This document shows, one piece after another, positions 29,529 through 39,814 of a stretch of DNA of 64,000 bases. The DNA is from Nitrosomonas communis (GTDB lineage: Bacteria; Pseudomonadota; Gammaproteobacteria; Burkholderiales; Nitrosomonadaceae): positions 1 through 64,000 of the forward strand of contig NZ_FOUB01000012.1 of assembly GCF_900114745.1 (NCBI RefSeq). Direction: 5' to 3'. Below the pieces are notes generated by a model. It made no database searches. It was not told where the DNA came from and was given only the letters and a program-made list of their open reading frames with translations. Positions within the stretch are counted from its first letter, which is position 1, and each line of letters starts with the position of its first letter. A program made the translations under genes and the position numbers.

Positions 29529-29545
29529 ATGAAGTTATGAATATA

Positions 29546-29558
29546 TGAATTATATTCA
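29546..29558. promoter_or_regulatory. MetR-type operator between metR and metE remnants
   Basis: TGAATTATATTCA matches the MetR consensus TGAA-N5-TTCA exactly. It lies 18 bp before the metR start and 87 bp before the metE start, the usual place in a divergent metR-metE pair. It has survived although both flanking genes are broken. Confidence 0.7.
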
Positions 29559-29644
29559 TAAGTCTAATACATTTTTTCATTTGATTCATAGCTCAATCTG
29601 CCACACAATGAGTACTCTTTTAATCCCATAAGAGAAGAGCAATT

Positions 29645-31924
29645 ATGGCTTTAACACACAATCTAGGATTCCCCGCATAGGTGCACAGCGGGAATTGAAG
29701 CAAGCGCTTGAAGCATACTGGCGCAAGGATATCGACGTGCAGCAATTACAAGATCAGGCAAAAGCCATTCGGAAAAAAACTGGCTGCTACAAGAGGAAGC
29801 AGGTCTAAATCTGCTACCTGTTGGCGATTTTGCCTTGTATGACCACATGCTCAATATGACTGTATTACTGGGTGCAATACCTGAGCGTTTCAATTCGAGT
29901 CAGCATGACACGATGGTCGATCTGTATTTTGCCATGGCACGGGGGACACCCAATCAATCGGCGATGAAGATGACCAAGTGGTTCAATACCAACTATCATT
30001 ATATCGTTCCGGAATTTAACAGACAGACCCATTTTCAGATCACCTCAGAGCAGTTGTTTGGCGAGATCAAGGAAGCCCAGGCATTGGGTATTTCTCCCAA
30101 GGTGGTATTGATTGGGCCGCTGACGTATTTATTTATGGGCAAGGAAACAGAAGTGGGTCTTAATCGCTTGGAGTTATTGCCCCGTTTGCTGCCCGCTTAT
30201 CACAACATTCTATCTAGAATGGCAGCATCGGGCGTCCAGTGGGGACAGATGTATGAGCCCTGCCTGGCATTTGAGCTAGAAGAAATCTGGTTAGAAAAGC
30301 GAAGTGAAGTCTATACAACCTTACAAGGAAGCGGCCCACAATTGTTGCTGATGACCTATTTTGATGCCATTGATGAACATGCGTCAAGACTCAAAGCTTT
30401 ACCCGACCCGTCGATGGCCTGCATATTGATTTATGTCGCGCACCGCATTAACTCGATGCATTTCTTGCCGATTATCCGGTCAATAAAGTACTTTCACTGG
30501 GTATCATCGATGGGCGCAGCGTGTAGCGCGCTGATCTTTCCCAAGCATTAGCAACTTTGTCAAAAGTACAATCTTTCCTTGGTGAACGATTATGGATTGC
30601 ACCCAGCTGCTCGTTATTGCACTGCCCAGTCGATCTCGAACTGGAAACTAGGCTGATGGTGAAATTAAAAACTGGCTGGCTTTTTCATCCCAAAAACTCA
30701 ACGAAATTGTCATTCTGGGACGTGGATTAAATCAGGGAAAAGCATCAATCCAAACTTTTCTGCAAGAGTCCGCTGAAAAGCTTGGCAGGCAAGGCAGCAA
30801 TCCAAACGGATACATCATCCGGTGTGGTACAAGAACGAGTGAAAAGATTAACACAGTGCGATTGTCAGCGTCACCATCCCTTTGCGCAACGGCAGTCTTT
30901 GCAACAGCAATATTTTCAGTTACCACTACTACTAACCACCACCATCGGATCATTCCCTCAAACAACCGAAATTCGCAAAGTCAGAGCCGCTTTCAAAAAA
31001 TGGGAGCTCAGTCATATGGACTATCTTGAGGCAATGCGTGCTGAAATCCAGAATGTCATCCATCAACAGGAAGAAATAGGGCTTGATGTGCTCGTACATG
31101 GCGAAGCCGAGCGCAATGATATGGTTGAATATTTTGCAGAGCAGTTATGGGGTTATGCTTTTACCGAAAATGGCTGGGTGCAAAGCTATGGTTCGCGCTG
31201 TGTTAAATCATCTATTCTCTATGGTGATATTTACCGCCCGGAGGCAATGACAGTCAACTGGATCAGCCACGCTCAGAGCCTGACCAGCAAACCGGTCAAG
31301 GGTATACTGATAGGTCCGGTGACCATGTTGATGTGGTCATTCGTACGCAATGATCAACCATATTCTGAAACAGCGCTGCAGCTTGCTCTTGCCATCCGTA
31401 ACAAAGTAAAAGATTTGGAGCAAGCAGGGATTAGTATGATTCAGATCGATGAACCCGCTTTTCGCGAAGGGCTTCCGCCGAAAAAATCAGCTTGGTCTGA
31501 ATACCTGCAGTGGGCAGTTAAGGCATTTCGCATTGCTAGTTCAGGTGTAAAGGATGAAACACAGATTCATACCCATATGTGTTATTCGAAATTTAACGAT
31601 ATCTTACCAGCAATTGCCGAAATGGACGCAGATGTCATTACCATTGAGACCTCACGCTCCCGCATGGAATTACTGGATGCATTCGTGCAGTTTGCTTATC
31701 CTAATGAAATCGGCCCAGGGGTATATGACATTCACTCTCCACGCATTCCGGATACGGGTGAAATGCTGGCATTATTGAAAAAAGCACTCCGACACATCCC
31801 ACCCCAACAATTATGGGTCAATCCCGATTGCGGCCTAAAAACCAGGGATTGGGCTGAGACTCATGTCGCATTGAAGAAAATGGTCAGTGCGGCACCTATC
31901 CTGCGTAATAGGTTAGCTGTATGA
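29645..31924 (+). pseudogene. metE: metE, cobalamin-independent methionine synthase, decayed
   Basis: MetE transfers a methyl group from methyltetrahydrofolate-triglutamate to homocysteine. The reading starts MALTHNLGFP, loses one C near 29676, continues GAQRELKQALEAYW, shifts at an A7 run near 29773-29780, then runs LPVGDFALYDHMLNMTVLLG to about residue 250, where several indels between about 30410 and 30820 scramble the linker. The last ~370 codons (to 31924) are open and keep the zinc ligands in [19 protein letters not shown] and VNPDCGLK. With several frameshifts in the N-terminal half the full enzyme cannot be made. Confidence 0.92.
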
Positions 31925-32141
31925 TGTCATCTATGGGAAGAGCAGCACCATTCATGCACTGAAAAAGTTTGAGCGGTTGCATATGCATTACCAACTATAA
32001 TTACAATTAACCTAAAAGCCGCTATAAGGTTGATTGTATGAGTGGCTTAAAAACCTCCGAATCAATCTAAAAAACTACTTATTCCGCTCTCTGTCAAATT
32101 CAACAGCATAAACAAGTTATTCCTCAATTTTTAGCATTATC

Positions 32142-32561
32142 ATGGATGAACAATCAAGTCTGCTAGCATTGTTTACTAGCAGTTTTCTGTCTGCCACTCT
32201 TCTGCCAGGGGGCTCAGAGGCGGTATTAGCAGGCGTGCTCATGGCTTATCCTGAACTTTACAGTTCAGCCTTGAGCGTCGCAACACTTGGCAATACACTG
32301 GGCGGAATGAGTTCTTATGTGATTGGCCGTTTATTGCCAGATGAAAAAGCGATGCGTAGCAAAATTGGTAACAAAAATCGTGGATTAGAATGGGTGCACC
32401 ATCATGGCGCGCCGATTCTCTTTCTTTCCTGGTTACCCTTGATCGGTGACGTATTGTGTGTCGCTGCAGGCTGGTTGCGCATTCACTGGCTTTGGGCCGT
32501 TATATTCATTGCTGCAGGAAAATTTGCACGTTACTGGGTCATTGCTACCGCAATTAGTTAG
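32142..32561 (+). CDS. yqaA: YqaA family inner membrane protein
   Basis: Small membrane protein of the SNARE-associated/DedA-related group, 139 residues with about four membrane segments. The pattern SAFLSATLLPGGSEAVL seen in the family appears here as SSFLSATLLPGGSEAVLAG, followed by GNTLGGMSSYVIGRLLP and FLSWLPLIGDVLCVAAGWLR (an exact run of conserved residues). The function is not established; DedA relatives act in membrane homeostasis. It stands alone and is followed at once by a terminator hairpin. Confidence 0.88.
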   Translation: MDEQSSLLALFTSSFLSATLLPGGSEAVLAGVLMAYPELYSSALSVATLGNTLGGMSSYVIGRLLPDEKAMRSKIGNKNRGLEWVHHHGAPILFLSWLPLIGDVLCVAAGWLRIHWLWAVIFIAAGKFARYWVIATAIS

Positions 32562-32579
32562 TCCCCAGAGACTGGGGAC
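32561..32579. terminator. Hairpin terminator between yqaA and grxD
   Basis: GTCCCCAG (32561-32568), loop AGA, CTGGGGAC (32572-32579). The first base is the last base of the yqaA stop codon. Convergent genes on both sides make a shared bidirectional terminator plausible; the following sequence is AT-rich but lacks a long T run. Confidence 0.6.
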
Positions 32580-32606
32580 CAGCTAATCATTAGTTAATCT
32601 AATCTA

Positions 32607-32915
32607 TTATTTCTCAAGTAATTTCTTTAACTCTCCACTCTGATACATCTCGCTCATGATATCTGAACCACCGATAAACTCACCGTTTATATAAAGCTGT
32701 GGAATAGTCGGCCAATTAGAATACTCTTTAATTCCCTGACGAACTTCCGGATCAGCGAGTACATCAACCGAGAATAAATCTTTAACGCCACATGCATTGA
32801 GTATCTTAACGGCATTGGCAGAAAACCCACATTGGGGTTGCTCAGGTGTACCTTTCATATAAAGCACTACGGGATGAGTAGTAATTTGCTGCTCAATCAC
32901 CTCATTAGCATTCAC
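32607..32915 (-). CDS. grxD: Monothiol glutaredoxin (Grx4/GrxD type)
   Basis: Carries and delivers [2Fe-2S] clusters rather than acting as a disulfide reductase. The 102-residue protein has the monothiol active site CGFS (29-32) in MKGTPEQPQCGFSANAV, the WPTIPQLYI segment and GGSDIM. Divergent from nothing close; a 139-bp AT-rich gap separates it from prmC on the same strand. Confidence 0.95.
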   Translation of the reverse strand: MNANEVIEQQITTHPVVLYMKGTPEQPQCGFSANAVKILNACGVKDLFSVDVLADPEVRQGIKEYSNWPTIPQLYINGEFIGGSDIMSEMYQSGELKKLLEK

Positions 32916-33054
32916 GTCTCGATATCCTCCTTAAATGATTATTTCGAAAGCTAATTTTATTATTAGATTACTAGAATAACATTATGGTTCTATTTCTTAT
33001 TAGTAATTATTGTGATATCTCACCATTCCGCAAGCATACCGCATTAATTATATT

Positions 33055-33909
33055 CTAGTAGTGAGCTTTTGTTGCCAGCGCACGCTCATCACGTTGCCCG
33101 CCACTCACGCGTAGTATCCCTGCCAGATCGGGACAGGAGAATATGTTAATAAAATTGCATTCTGCCAGCAATTGCCGGCAAATATTGGCTTGATCATAAC
33201 CATGCTCTAGTAGCAGCTCACCCCCTGCAGTCAAAAAATCTGGTGCATTGGCAATAATTTGACGAATACATGCCAAGCCATCATTCAGTGCCATCAGTGC
33301 GATATGAGGCTCAAAACGTAGATCACCTTGGTTCAGATGGGGATCTCCCTCGGCCACATAAGGTGGATTCGAGATAATCAGATTAAATTCATTATAATCC
33401 AATCCATCAAACCAGTTCCCTGCACATATCTGCACATTATGGATACCCAGTCTTTGTGCATTCAACCGAGCAATTGACAATGCATCGGGTGAGAGATCGA
33501 CTGCCGTAACATGAGCTAATGGCCGATGTTTGCCAATGGTGAGTGCAATTGCGCCACTTCCTGTGCCTAAATCAAGCACATTACAGGTTTGATTAAGCGG
33601 AATACGTGATAAAGCCAGTTCTACCAGTAATTCTGTTTCCGGTCGAGGAATTAAAACAGCAGGCGTAACCTTAAAAGTCAAATCATAGAATTCACGTTCA
33701 CCGACAAGATAGGCAACTGGCTCACCTGCAGCTCTCCTCGTTACCAGCAATTGGAAAGTATCCAATTGCTCGTGATTCAATACATCATCTGAGTGAGCAG
33801 CAAGAAAGGCAGCATCTACATTTAACGCATATTGAAGCAATAGGCGTGCCTCTATATAATCTATAAGGCGATGTGCATCTTGTAGTGCCTGTGCTATCGT
33901 GACCTGCAT
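33055..33909 (-). CDS. prmC: Release factor glutamine methyltransferase PrmC/HemK
   Basis: Methylates the glutamine of the GGQ motif in release factors RF1 and RF2. The 284-residue protein has the SAM-binding DLGTGSGAIAL (113 onward), the substrate motif NPPY (181-184) and the N-terminal helical domain with LIPRPETELLVE. It is the last gene of hemA-prfA-prmC, 41 bp after prfA, so the enzyme is encoded next to its substrate. Confidence 0.95.
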   Translation of the reverse strand: MQVTIAQALQDAHRLIDYIEARLLLQYALNVDAAFLAAHSDDVLNHEQLDTFQLLVTRRAAGEPVAYLVGEREFYDLTFKVTPAVLIPRPETELLVELALSRIPLNQTCNVLDLGTGSGAIALTIGKHRPLAHVTAVDLSPDALSIARLNAQRLGIHNVQICAGNWFDGLDYNEFNLIISNPPYVAEGDPHLNQGDLRFEPHIALMALNDGLACIRQIIANAPDFLTAGGELLLEHGYDQANICRQLLAECNFINIFSCPDLAGILRVSGGQRDERALATKAHY

Positions 33910-33950
33910 ACTTGCGCAGCTATTTTAAAGTGATTACTTCTCTAGAGCCG

Positions 33951-35030
33951 TCATTTTTCCATCAGAGATGCCAACTGCTCTGCTTGATGTTCAGCCATCA
34001 ATGCTGAACACAGCTCATCAAGATCGCCATCCATAATTTGGTCCATCTTATAAAGCGTGAGATTAATGCGATGATCTGTCACTCGCCCTTGCGGAAAATT
34101 ATAGGTGCGAATCCGCTCGGAGCGCTCTCCGCTTCCCACCAGTGATTTGCGCGTCGCCGCCTGCTCTGCCTGCTGCTCACGCATTTGCTTATCGAGAATT
34201 CGAGCAGCCAACACACTCATCGCTTGCGCCTTGTTTTTATGCTGAGAACGCCCTTCCTGACATTCGACGACGATACCCGTGGGCAAATGGGTAATACGAA
34301 CGGCTGAATCTGTTTTATTGATATGCTGACCGCCTGCACCGGATGCCCGGAAGGTATCGATTCTTAACTCAGCCGGATTCAGTTCAACACCGGTTATTTC
34401 ATCTACTTCTGGAATAACCGCAACGGTACAGGTAGAGGTATGTACTCTTCCTTGAGTTTCTGTTGCTGGCACACGTTGCACACGATGGGCACCTGATTCA
34501 AACTTGAGCCGAGAATAAGCCCCATAACCGATAATCCTGGCGATGATTTCCTTGTATCCACCTACATCAGAAGGGCTTTGTGAAATGATCTCGACTTGCC
34601 AGCGCTGACGCTCAGCATAGCGTGCATACATACGAAACAGATTACCCGCAAACAATGCAGATTCATCCCCACCCGTGCCTGCACGAATTTCCAAAAAAAT
34701 ATTACGCTCATCATTGGGATCTTTGGGCAGTAACTGTTTAAGCAGCTCAGCTTCGATTTTCTGGAGTTTCTCTTTTCCAGCGACAATTTCGGCTTCAGCA
34801 AACTCCCGCATGTGGGGTTCGGCGATCATCTCTCGGGCTGTTTGAATATCCAGCTCAGTTTGCTTATAAGCCTGATAAAGCTCAACCACTGGGACAATCT
34901 CCGCCCGCTCACGCGTAAGCTTGCGATATTTATCCAGATCGGCTGTAATTTTCTCGCTGCTCAATAGCTGGTTCAATTCCTCCAGCCGCACACTCAGACG
35001 AGTGAGCCGGTCTGCAATACTTTTATTCAT
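33951..35030 (-). CDS. prfA: Peptide chain release factor 1
   Basis: Recognises UAA and UAG and triggers peptide release. The 359-residue protein has the codon-recognition tripeptide PAT (188-190), which marks RF1 as against SPF of RF2, and the catalytic GGQ (233-235) in [18 protein letters not shown]. The start ATG overlaps the hemA stop as ATGA, indicating translational coupling. Complete and normal in length. Confidence 0.97.
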   Translation of the reverse strand: MNKSIADRLTRLSVRLEELNQLLSSEKITADLDKYRKLTRERAEIVPVVELYQAYKQTELDIQTAREMIAEPHMREFAEAEIVAGKEKLQKIEAELLKQLLPKDPNDERNIFLEIRAGTGGDESALFAGNLFRMYARYAERQRWQVEIISQSPSDVGGYKEIIARIIGYGAYSRLKFESGAHRVQRVPATETQGRVHTSTCTVAVIPEVDEITGVELNPAELRIDTFRASGAGGQHINKTDSAVRITHLPTGIVVECQEGRSQHKNKAQAMSVLAARILDKQMREQQAEQAATRKSLVGSGERSERIRTYNFPQGRVTDHRINLTLYKMDQIMDGDLDELCSALMAEHQAEQLASLMEK

Positions 35031-36280
35031 TGTGGGTAATGTAATTGATATAACCGATTGATCAGCTCGACCAGCTTATCCCGCTCATCATCGGCTGCAT
35101 GATTCAGCATACTGGAAGGAAGGTGTAAGAATTTGTTGGTCAATCCATTACTGAGCGATTCGAGTATCTTTTCCGGATTTTCACCTTTTGCCAACAACTT
35201 TTGCGCACGTGTAAGCTCATGCCTTCGAAAGCGCTCCGCCTGATCTCGCAATGCTCTGATGGTCGGAACGAGTTCGCGTGTTGCCAGCCAGCGCATAAAA
35301 TCAATTACATTGGTTTCAATGATGGTCTCAGCTTGGGCAACTGCGCTGAGGCGAGAGTCCAGTCCCTCTTTGACTATATCTGCCAAATCATCAACATAAT
35401 AAAGAAATACATCATCCAGCTCTGAGACTTCCAGTTCGACATCTCGAGGGACTGCCAAATCGACAATAAAAATGGGGCGATGTTTACGGATCTTGGTGGC
35501 ACGTTCCAACATGCCCTTACCCAAGATCGGTAAGGGACTTGCAGTACAGGTCACCACGATATCGTGCAACGCTAGCTGTTCAGGTAATTCACTAAGTGGA
35601 ATAGCTCGCGCATTGAAGCGTCGCGCTAATGCTTCGGCCCGTTCCGTAGTGCGATTGGCAACTGTAATCCGCTTGGGGCGCCTGGCAACAAAGTGGCTAG
35701 CACAAAGCTCGATCATCTCACCCGCACCAATAAATAGGACATTCTGTTCACTAATATCGCCAAAGATCCGCTCCGCTAAGCGCGCAGCGGCAGCAGCCAT
35801 TGATACGGAACAAGCACCAATCTCAGTAGATGTTCGGACTTCCTTAGCCACAAAAAAAGTATGTTGAAACAACTTGTGCAGCAATAATCCCAGCGTACCA
35901 GCATTCTGCGCTGACTTGATCGCATTCTTCATCTGACCGAGTATCTGTGGTTCACCCAGCACCATAGAATCCAGCCCGCTGGCAACCCGAAAAGCATGCT
36001 TGACTGCCTGCTCTCGTGGCAATCGATAAAGATAAGGATCTAATTCGCGTTCGAGCAAATGATGAAATTTTGTGAGCCAATGTATCGCCGCGTCTGGTTT
36101 ATCAGTGTTACAGTAAATTTCTGTACGATTACATGTCGAAACAATGGCAGCTTCTTTAACTGCATGATTTCCCACCAAATCATGCAAAGCATGCTCCATT
36201 GTATTTTCATTAAATGTAACCTGCTCACGTATGTTTAGCGGTGCTGTATTGTGATTGATACCAAAGGCAAATAGTTGCAT
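35027..36280 (-). CDS. hemA: Glutamyl-tRNA reductase
   Basis: First committed enzyme of the C5 pathway to 5-aminolevulinate and so to haem. The 417-residue protein has the catalytic Cys50 in [11 protein letters not shown], the NADPH-binding [10 protein letters not shown] and the C-terminal dimerisation helices. It heads hemA-prfA-prmC. A haem-rich metabolism would fit an ammonia-oxidising lifestyle, but the gene itself is general. Confidence 0.96.
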   Translation of the reverse strand: MQLFAFGINHNTAPLNIREQVTFNENTMEHALHDLVGNHAVKEAAIVSTCNRTEIYCNTDKPDAAIHWLTKFHHLLERELDPYLYRLPREQAVKHAFRVASGLDSMVLGEPQILGQMKNAIKSAQNAGTLGLLLHKLFQHTFFVAKEVRTSTEIGACSVSMAAAAARLAERIFGDISEQNVLFIGAGEMIELCASHFVARRPKRITVANRTTERAEALARRFNARAIPLSELPEQLALHDIVVTCTASPLPILGKGMLERATKIRKHRPIFIVDLAVPRDVELEVSELDDVFLYYVDDLADIVKEGLDSRLSAVAQAETIIETNVIDFMRWLATRELVPTIRALRDQAERFRRHELTRAQKLLAKGENPEKILESLSNGLTNKFLHLPSSMLNHAADDERDKLVELINRLYQLHYPQ

Positions 36281-36411
36281 GAAAGGTGATCTTTAAATAA
36301 CTAAAAATCGGAAATGCATCATTATAGCGGAAGTTTAAGCGCTATCAATGAAAGTAATAGGCTCGCCTTACACACTTCTTCTAACTACCTCATAGATTTT
36401 AAGTGATTAAA

Positions 36412-36906
36412 TTAGCGCCACGGCATAATTGGAATAGTAGAGATACTGTTTTTAGGTGATCCCTCAATAATTCTATCGCTATAGGTTAGATAAATCAGTA
36501 CATTGCGTTTAGGGTCATAAAAACGCACCACCTGTAATGTCTTAAATAGCAACGAGGTACTTTTCTTAAATACTTCCTCACCATCTTCCTTGCCATTTTT
36601 CACATTCTCGGGTAGTTCGATTGGACCTACCTGACGACAAGCTATTGAAGCATCAGAAGTATCCTCAGCCACTCCCACCGTACCCTTAATACCGCCTGTT
36701 TTTGCCCGACTGAGATAACAGGTCGCTCCCGCAATATCCGGATCATCAAATGCCTCAACGACAATTTTATCATTAGCACCCCAAAACTTGAATTTAGTAG
36801 ATACACTACCAATTTGTTCAGCCATTAAAGGGGAAGAAAACAATAAGACTAAAATCAATATTAAGAACTTGATTTGCTGGGGAATATTTAACAAATAATT
36901 CATCAT
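36412..36906 (-). CDS. creA: CreA family periplasmic protein
   Basis: Secreted protein of unknown function. From ATG 36906 the 164-residue product has a signal peptide ([16 protein letters not shown]), then [24 protein letters not shown], which contains the CreA hallmark (split: [24 protein letters not shown]), and [20 protein letters not shown] (VRFYD and LIYLTYS are conserved). ATG 36906 is favoured over the in-frame ATG at 36927 because TGGAGAAACC lies directly before it. It stands alone. Confidence 0.88.
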   Translation of the reverse strand: MMNYLLNIPQQIKFLILILVLLFSSPLMAEQIGSVSTKFKFWGANDKIVVEAFDDPDIAGATCYLSRAKTGGIKGTVGVAEDTSDASIACRQVGPIELPENVKNGKEDGEEVFKKSTSLLFKTLQVVRFYDPKRNVLIYLTYSDRIIEGSPKNSISTIPIMPWR

Positions 36907-37791
36907 ATGGTTTCTCCATTTCATCATACTCTATGCTCTATCATTACTTAGTTAGATTTTTAATCAAAATCTCGTTGAACACTTAGCTTAGATGACATAA
37001 ATCGACAAATGTTTAATTGCACTTATGGACGGCTAGTATAAAACTGCCCCATCAATTCAAGGCATTGTCAAGCTTGTGTCATTGCACAAGCGCGAAATTG
37101 GGATATCCCCATGAATGGACGAAAATTTTAACTTGCATCTCCTAACGATAAAAGTGTTTTATTATTAAATTCCCACTAATCCCCAAATGCCATGTAAAAC
37201 CATAACCTTTTATTACATGCAAGAAAAATTGACGCAAATTTACTTTAGCCCACCAATGAAACTCATTTCATCTCCCAATAGCATGAAAAAATGTTAAACA
37301 TTCAAACTTTATCGCAAAGTATTTGTCTTAATAACATGATAATAAAAATTATCTATCATTATCCGTGTACTTCATACTGTGAAGAGAAAAGCAACCAAGT
37401 ATTGCCAAAAAATCACGAATCCAAAAATGAGTAGAGAAAATAATATTTAACACATTCTGCGCGAAGAATCTGAGCATATCAAACTAAAAGATGGAAGCTA
37501 AGAATCCTGGAATACCAAAGAATAGCTGCCATACGAGATATTCACATTTTCCTTAGTTTTCAGTCTCTATACTTGCTTTACTCCATTTAGTCGTTTTTAT
37601 TTTGTAGTACCATTAAATTACGTATACAGAAAAGGCCATTCAGGCTTGGAAGATTATATTTAATAATCATATTGTTAAATATGATAACATTTACTATGAG
37701 TCTAACTCGATTAACGAATAAAATTCTGGCGATCTTTGCGTCAAGGGTTCTTGTCAACAATTCCTCGATTTTCGTCTGAAAGGATCATGCC
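36907..37791. other. Long AT-rich gap without a recognisable gene
   Basis: Nearly 0.9 kb between the creA and RNase II starts. I found no open frame with family resemblance, no tRNA and no clear small-RNA signature. The sequence is AT-rich with several short inverted repeats; the RNase II-type gene presumably has its promoter in the last 150 bp. An unrecognised small RNA or a very eroded gene cannot be excluded. Confidence 0.5.
37656..37682. promoter_or_regulatory. AT-rich dyad upstream of the RNase II-type gene
   Basis: ATATTTAA (37656-37663) and TTAAATAT (37675-37682) form an 8-bp inverted repeat with an 11-base spacer, about 110 bp before the GTG start at 37792. The form would suit a protein-binding operator; no regulator is assigned and AT-rich context makes chance likely. 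Confidence 0.25.
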
Positions 37792-39642
37792 GTGAACGTT
37801 TTTTACGAAGAATCCGGTATTTTTAAGGTTGGCGCCGTTCTTGCTGACAATACGACTTCTTTACAAGTAGAAGCATCACACGGTAAACGCTCCAAAATCA
37901 AAGCTTCCGCAGTATTGTTAAGGTTTGAGATGCCACCTTTATATGAATTTATGTATCAGGCACAGCAGATTGCTGCTGATCTGGATACTGATTTTCTCTG
38001 GGAATGCTGCGCGAATAGCGAAGAATTTTCGAGCCATACTTTAGCTGCTGAATATTTTGGACGTTCACCTAGTCCAGTAGAAGTAGCTGCAATCATGATT
38101 CTTCTGAATAGTGCGCCAATGTATTTTTACAGAAAAGGACAAGGGCGTTATAAAGCCGCTCCAGCTGAAGCTTTACGAGCAGCGCTTGCCAGTCAGGAAA
38201 AGAAACGGCTGGAAGCAGAACAGCAAGCTCGTTATAAGCAACAACTGAGCACCTTCATTCTTCCTGAAGAATTCAAGTTACAATTGGATGACCTGCTTTA
38301 TAAACCAAATAAAAATACCATTGAGTGGAAAGCGCTCGAATCAGTCTGTACTGCAACTAAGCTCAGTGTCCCCAAATTATTGGAAAGATGTGGTGCTATA
38401 TCCTCCACCCACGATTATCACTTTAATCAATTTCTGAGAGAGCATTTTCCGGAAGGTATCGACTTCAATCTACCTGAAGTAGATGATATATCTCGTGATT
38501 TTGAAAATTTACCGATAGCAGAGGTAGTAGCTTTTAGTATTGACGATGCTACCACCACTGAAATTGATGATGCTTTCTCAGTTACACCGCTCGCTCTGGG
38601 AAGCTTTCGTATTGGTATCCATATAGCGGCACCGGCCTTAGGAATTACCCCTGGTTCTTTTTTGGATAAAGTGGCTGCAAAACGCCTTTCGACTGTTTAT
38701 TTACCCGGGCAGAAAATTACCATGCTGCCTGAAAAAACGATCGATTTTTATACTCTCAGCGAAACGCGATTATGTCCAGCCATTTCGCTTTATCTGGATG
38801 TAGCAGACGATTTTACCGTAACAGCTTCTCAAAGCCGGATAGAAAAAATCAGAATCGTCGCTAATTTACGTCACGATACCTTGGAACAACAGTTTAATGA
38901 AGATACACTGAGAAAAAATCTCACAAATTACCCTTTTGCGAATGAGCTGAGTCTACTTTGGAATTTTTCCCGCAAAATGGAAATGTTCCGAGGCAAGGAA
39001 AATGACATCAATAATGAAAAAATTGATTATAGTTTTTTTGTTGAGCAGGATCGCATCTCTATTCAAGAGCGTCGGCGCGGCTCACCAATCGACAGAGTCG
39101 TTTCTGAATTAATGATTTATGCGAATACTGAATGGGGCAAACAACTTGCCGATGCGAGAATCGCAGGTATTTATCGCAGCCAAAATGGGGGAAAAGTAAA
39201 AATGAGTCTTTCTCCAGCCCCTCATCAGGGACTTGGTGTAGCCCAGTATGCTTGGAGCAGCTCTCCAATGCGCCGTTATGTAGACTTAATTAATCAGCGG
39301 CAGCTTATCGCATTACTCACGGATGCACTACCACCCTATACTAAAGAGAGCGATGAATTGTTGATATCAATGCGGGATTTCGAACAAGCTTATAGTATAT
39401 ATGGTGATTTCCAACGCGCTATGGAGCGTTATTGGTGTTTGCGTTGGCTGCTTCAGGAAAACATTGAAGTAACAGGGGCACAAGTCATAAAAGAAAACCT
39501 GGTAAAGCTCGATCGCATTCCTTTGATCGTGCGAGTGCCTTCATTACCAGACCTCTTACCGGGCACAGTGGTTAAGTTAGAATTATCCCAAATTGACTTG
39601 ATTGAATGTACCTTGAATTCACGATTTTTATATAAAGAATAA
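37792..39642 (+). CDS. RNase II/VacB-family exoribonuclease (RNB domain)
   Basis: 3'-5' exoribonuclease family member of 616 residues. The RNB-domain motif with metal aspartates is FSIDDATTTEIDDAFSV (about 247-263), followed by GIHIAAP and LPEKTIDFYTLS, and a late SSPMRRYVDLINQRQL. The C-terminal S1 domain seems short or weak. Start is GTG 37792 with GAAAGGATC upstream at proper distance; an ATG three bases earlier is out of frame. A 13-bp stem with U-rich loop follows the stop. Confidence 0.9.
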   Translation: MNVFYEESGIFKVGAVLADNTTSLQVEASHGKRSKIKASAVLLRFEMPPLYEFMYQAQQIAADLDTDFLWECCANSEEFSSHTLAAEYFGRSPSPVEVAAIMILLNSAPMYFYRKGQGRYKAAPAEALRAALASQEKKRLEAEQQARYKQQLSTFILPEEFKLQLDDLLYKPNKNTIEWKALESVCTATKLSVPKLLERCGAISSTHDYHFNQFLREHFPEGIDFNLPEVDDISRDFENLPIAEVVAFSIDDATTTEIDDAFSVTPLALGSFRIGIHIAAPALGITPGSFLDKVAAKRLSTVYLPGQKITMLPEKTIDFYTLSETRLCPAISLYLDVADDFTVTASQSRIEKIRIVANLRHDTLEQQFNEDTLRKNLTNYPFANELSLLWNFSRKMEMFRGKENDINNEKIDYSFFVEQDRISIQERRRGSPIDRVVSELMIYANTEWGKQLADARIAGIYRSQNGGKVKMSLSPAPHQGLGVAQYAWSSSPMRRYVDLINQRQLIALLTDALPPYTKESDELLISMRDFEQAYSIYGDFQRAMERYWCLRWLLQENIEVTGAQVIKENLVKLDRIPLIVRVPSLPDLLPGTVVKLELSQIDLIECTLNSRFLYKE

Positions 39643-39683
39643 GTGAGAAAGTATATTTTTTATTTATGAGATACTTTTCACTT
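39641..39683 (+). terminator. Hairpin terminator after the RNase II-type gene
   Basis: AAGTGA-G-AAAGTAT (39641-39654) pairs with ATACTTT-TCACTT (39671-39683), a 13-bp stem with one bulge and a U-rich loop, overlapping the TAA stop. The downstream sequence lacks a clean U-tract, so termination strength is uncertain. Confidence 0.5.
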
Positions 39684-39814
39684 ATCGCTGATTATTCCAA
39701 ATGGCTAAGCGAGAAATAAGTGTTCGTCGGTCCAGCTAGCGGGACGTATCGTAGATTTGCTCACAAGCGCTCATATGAGTTGGTTAACTTTATCTAGCCG
39801 TTATTTGCTCTAAG

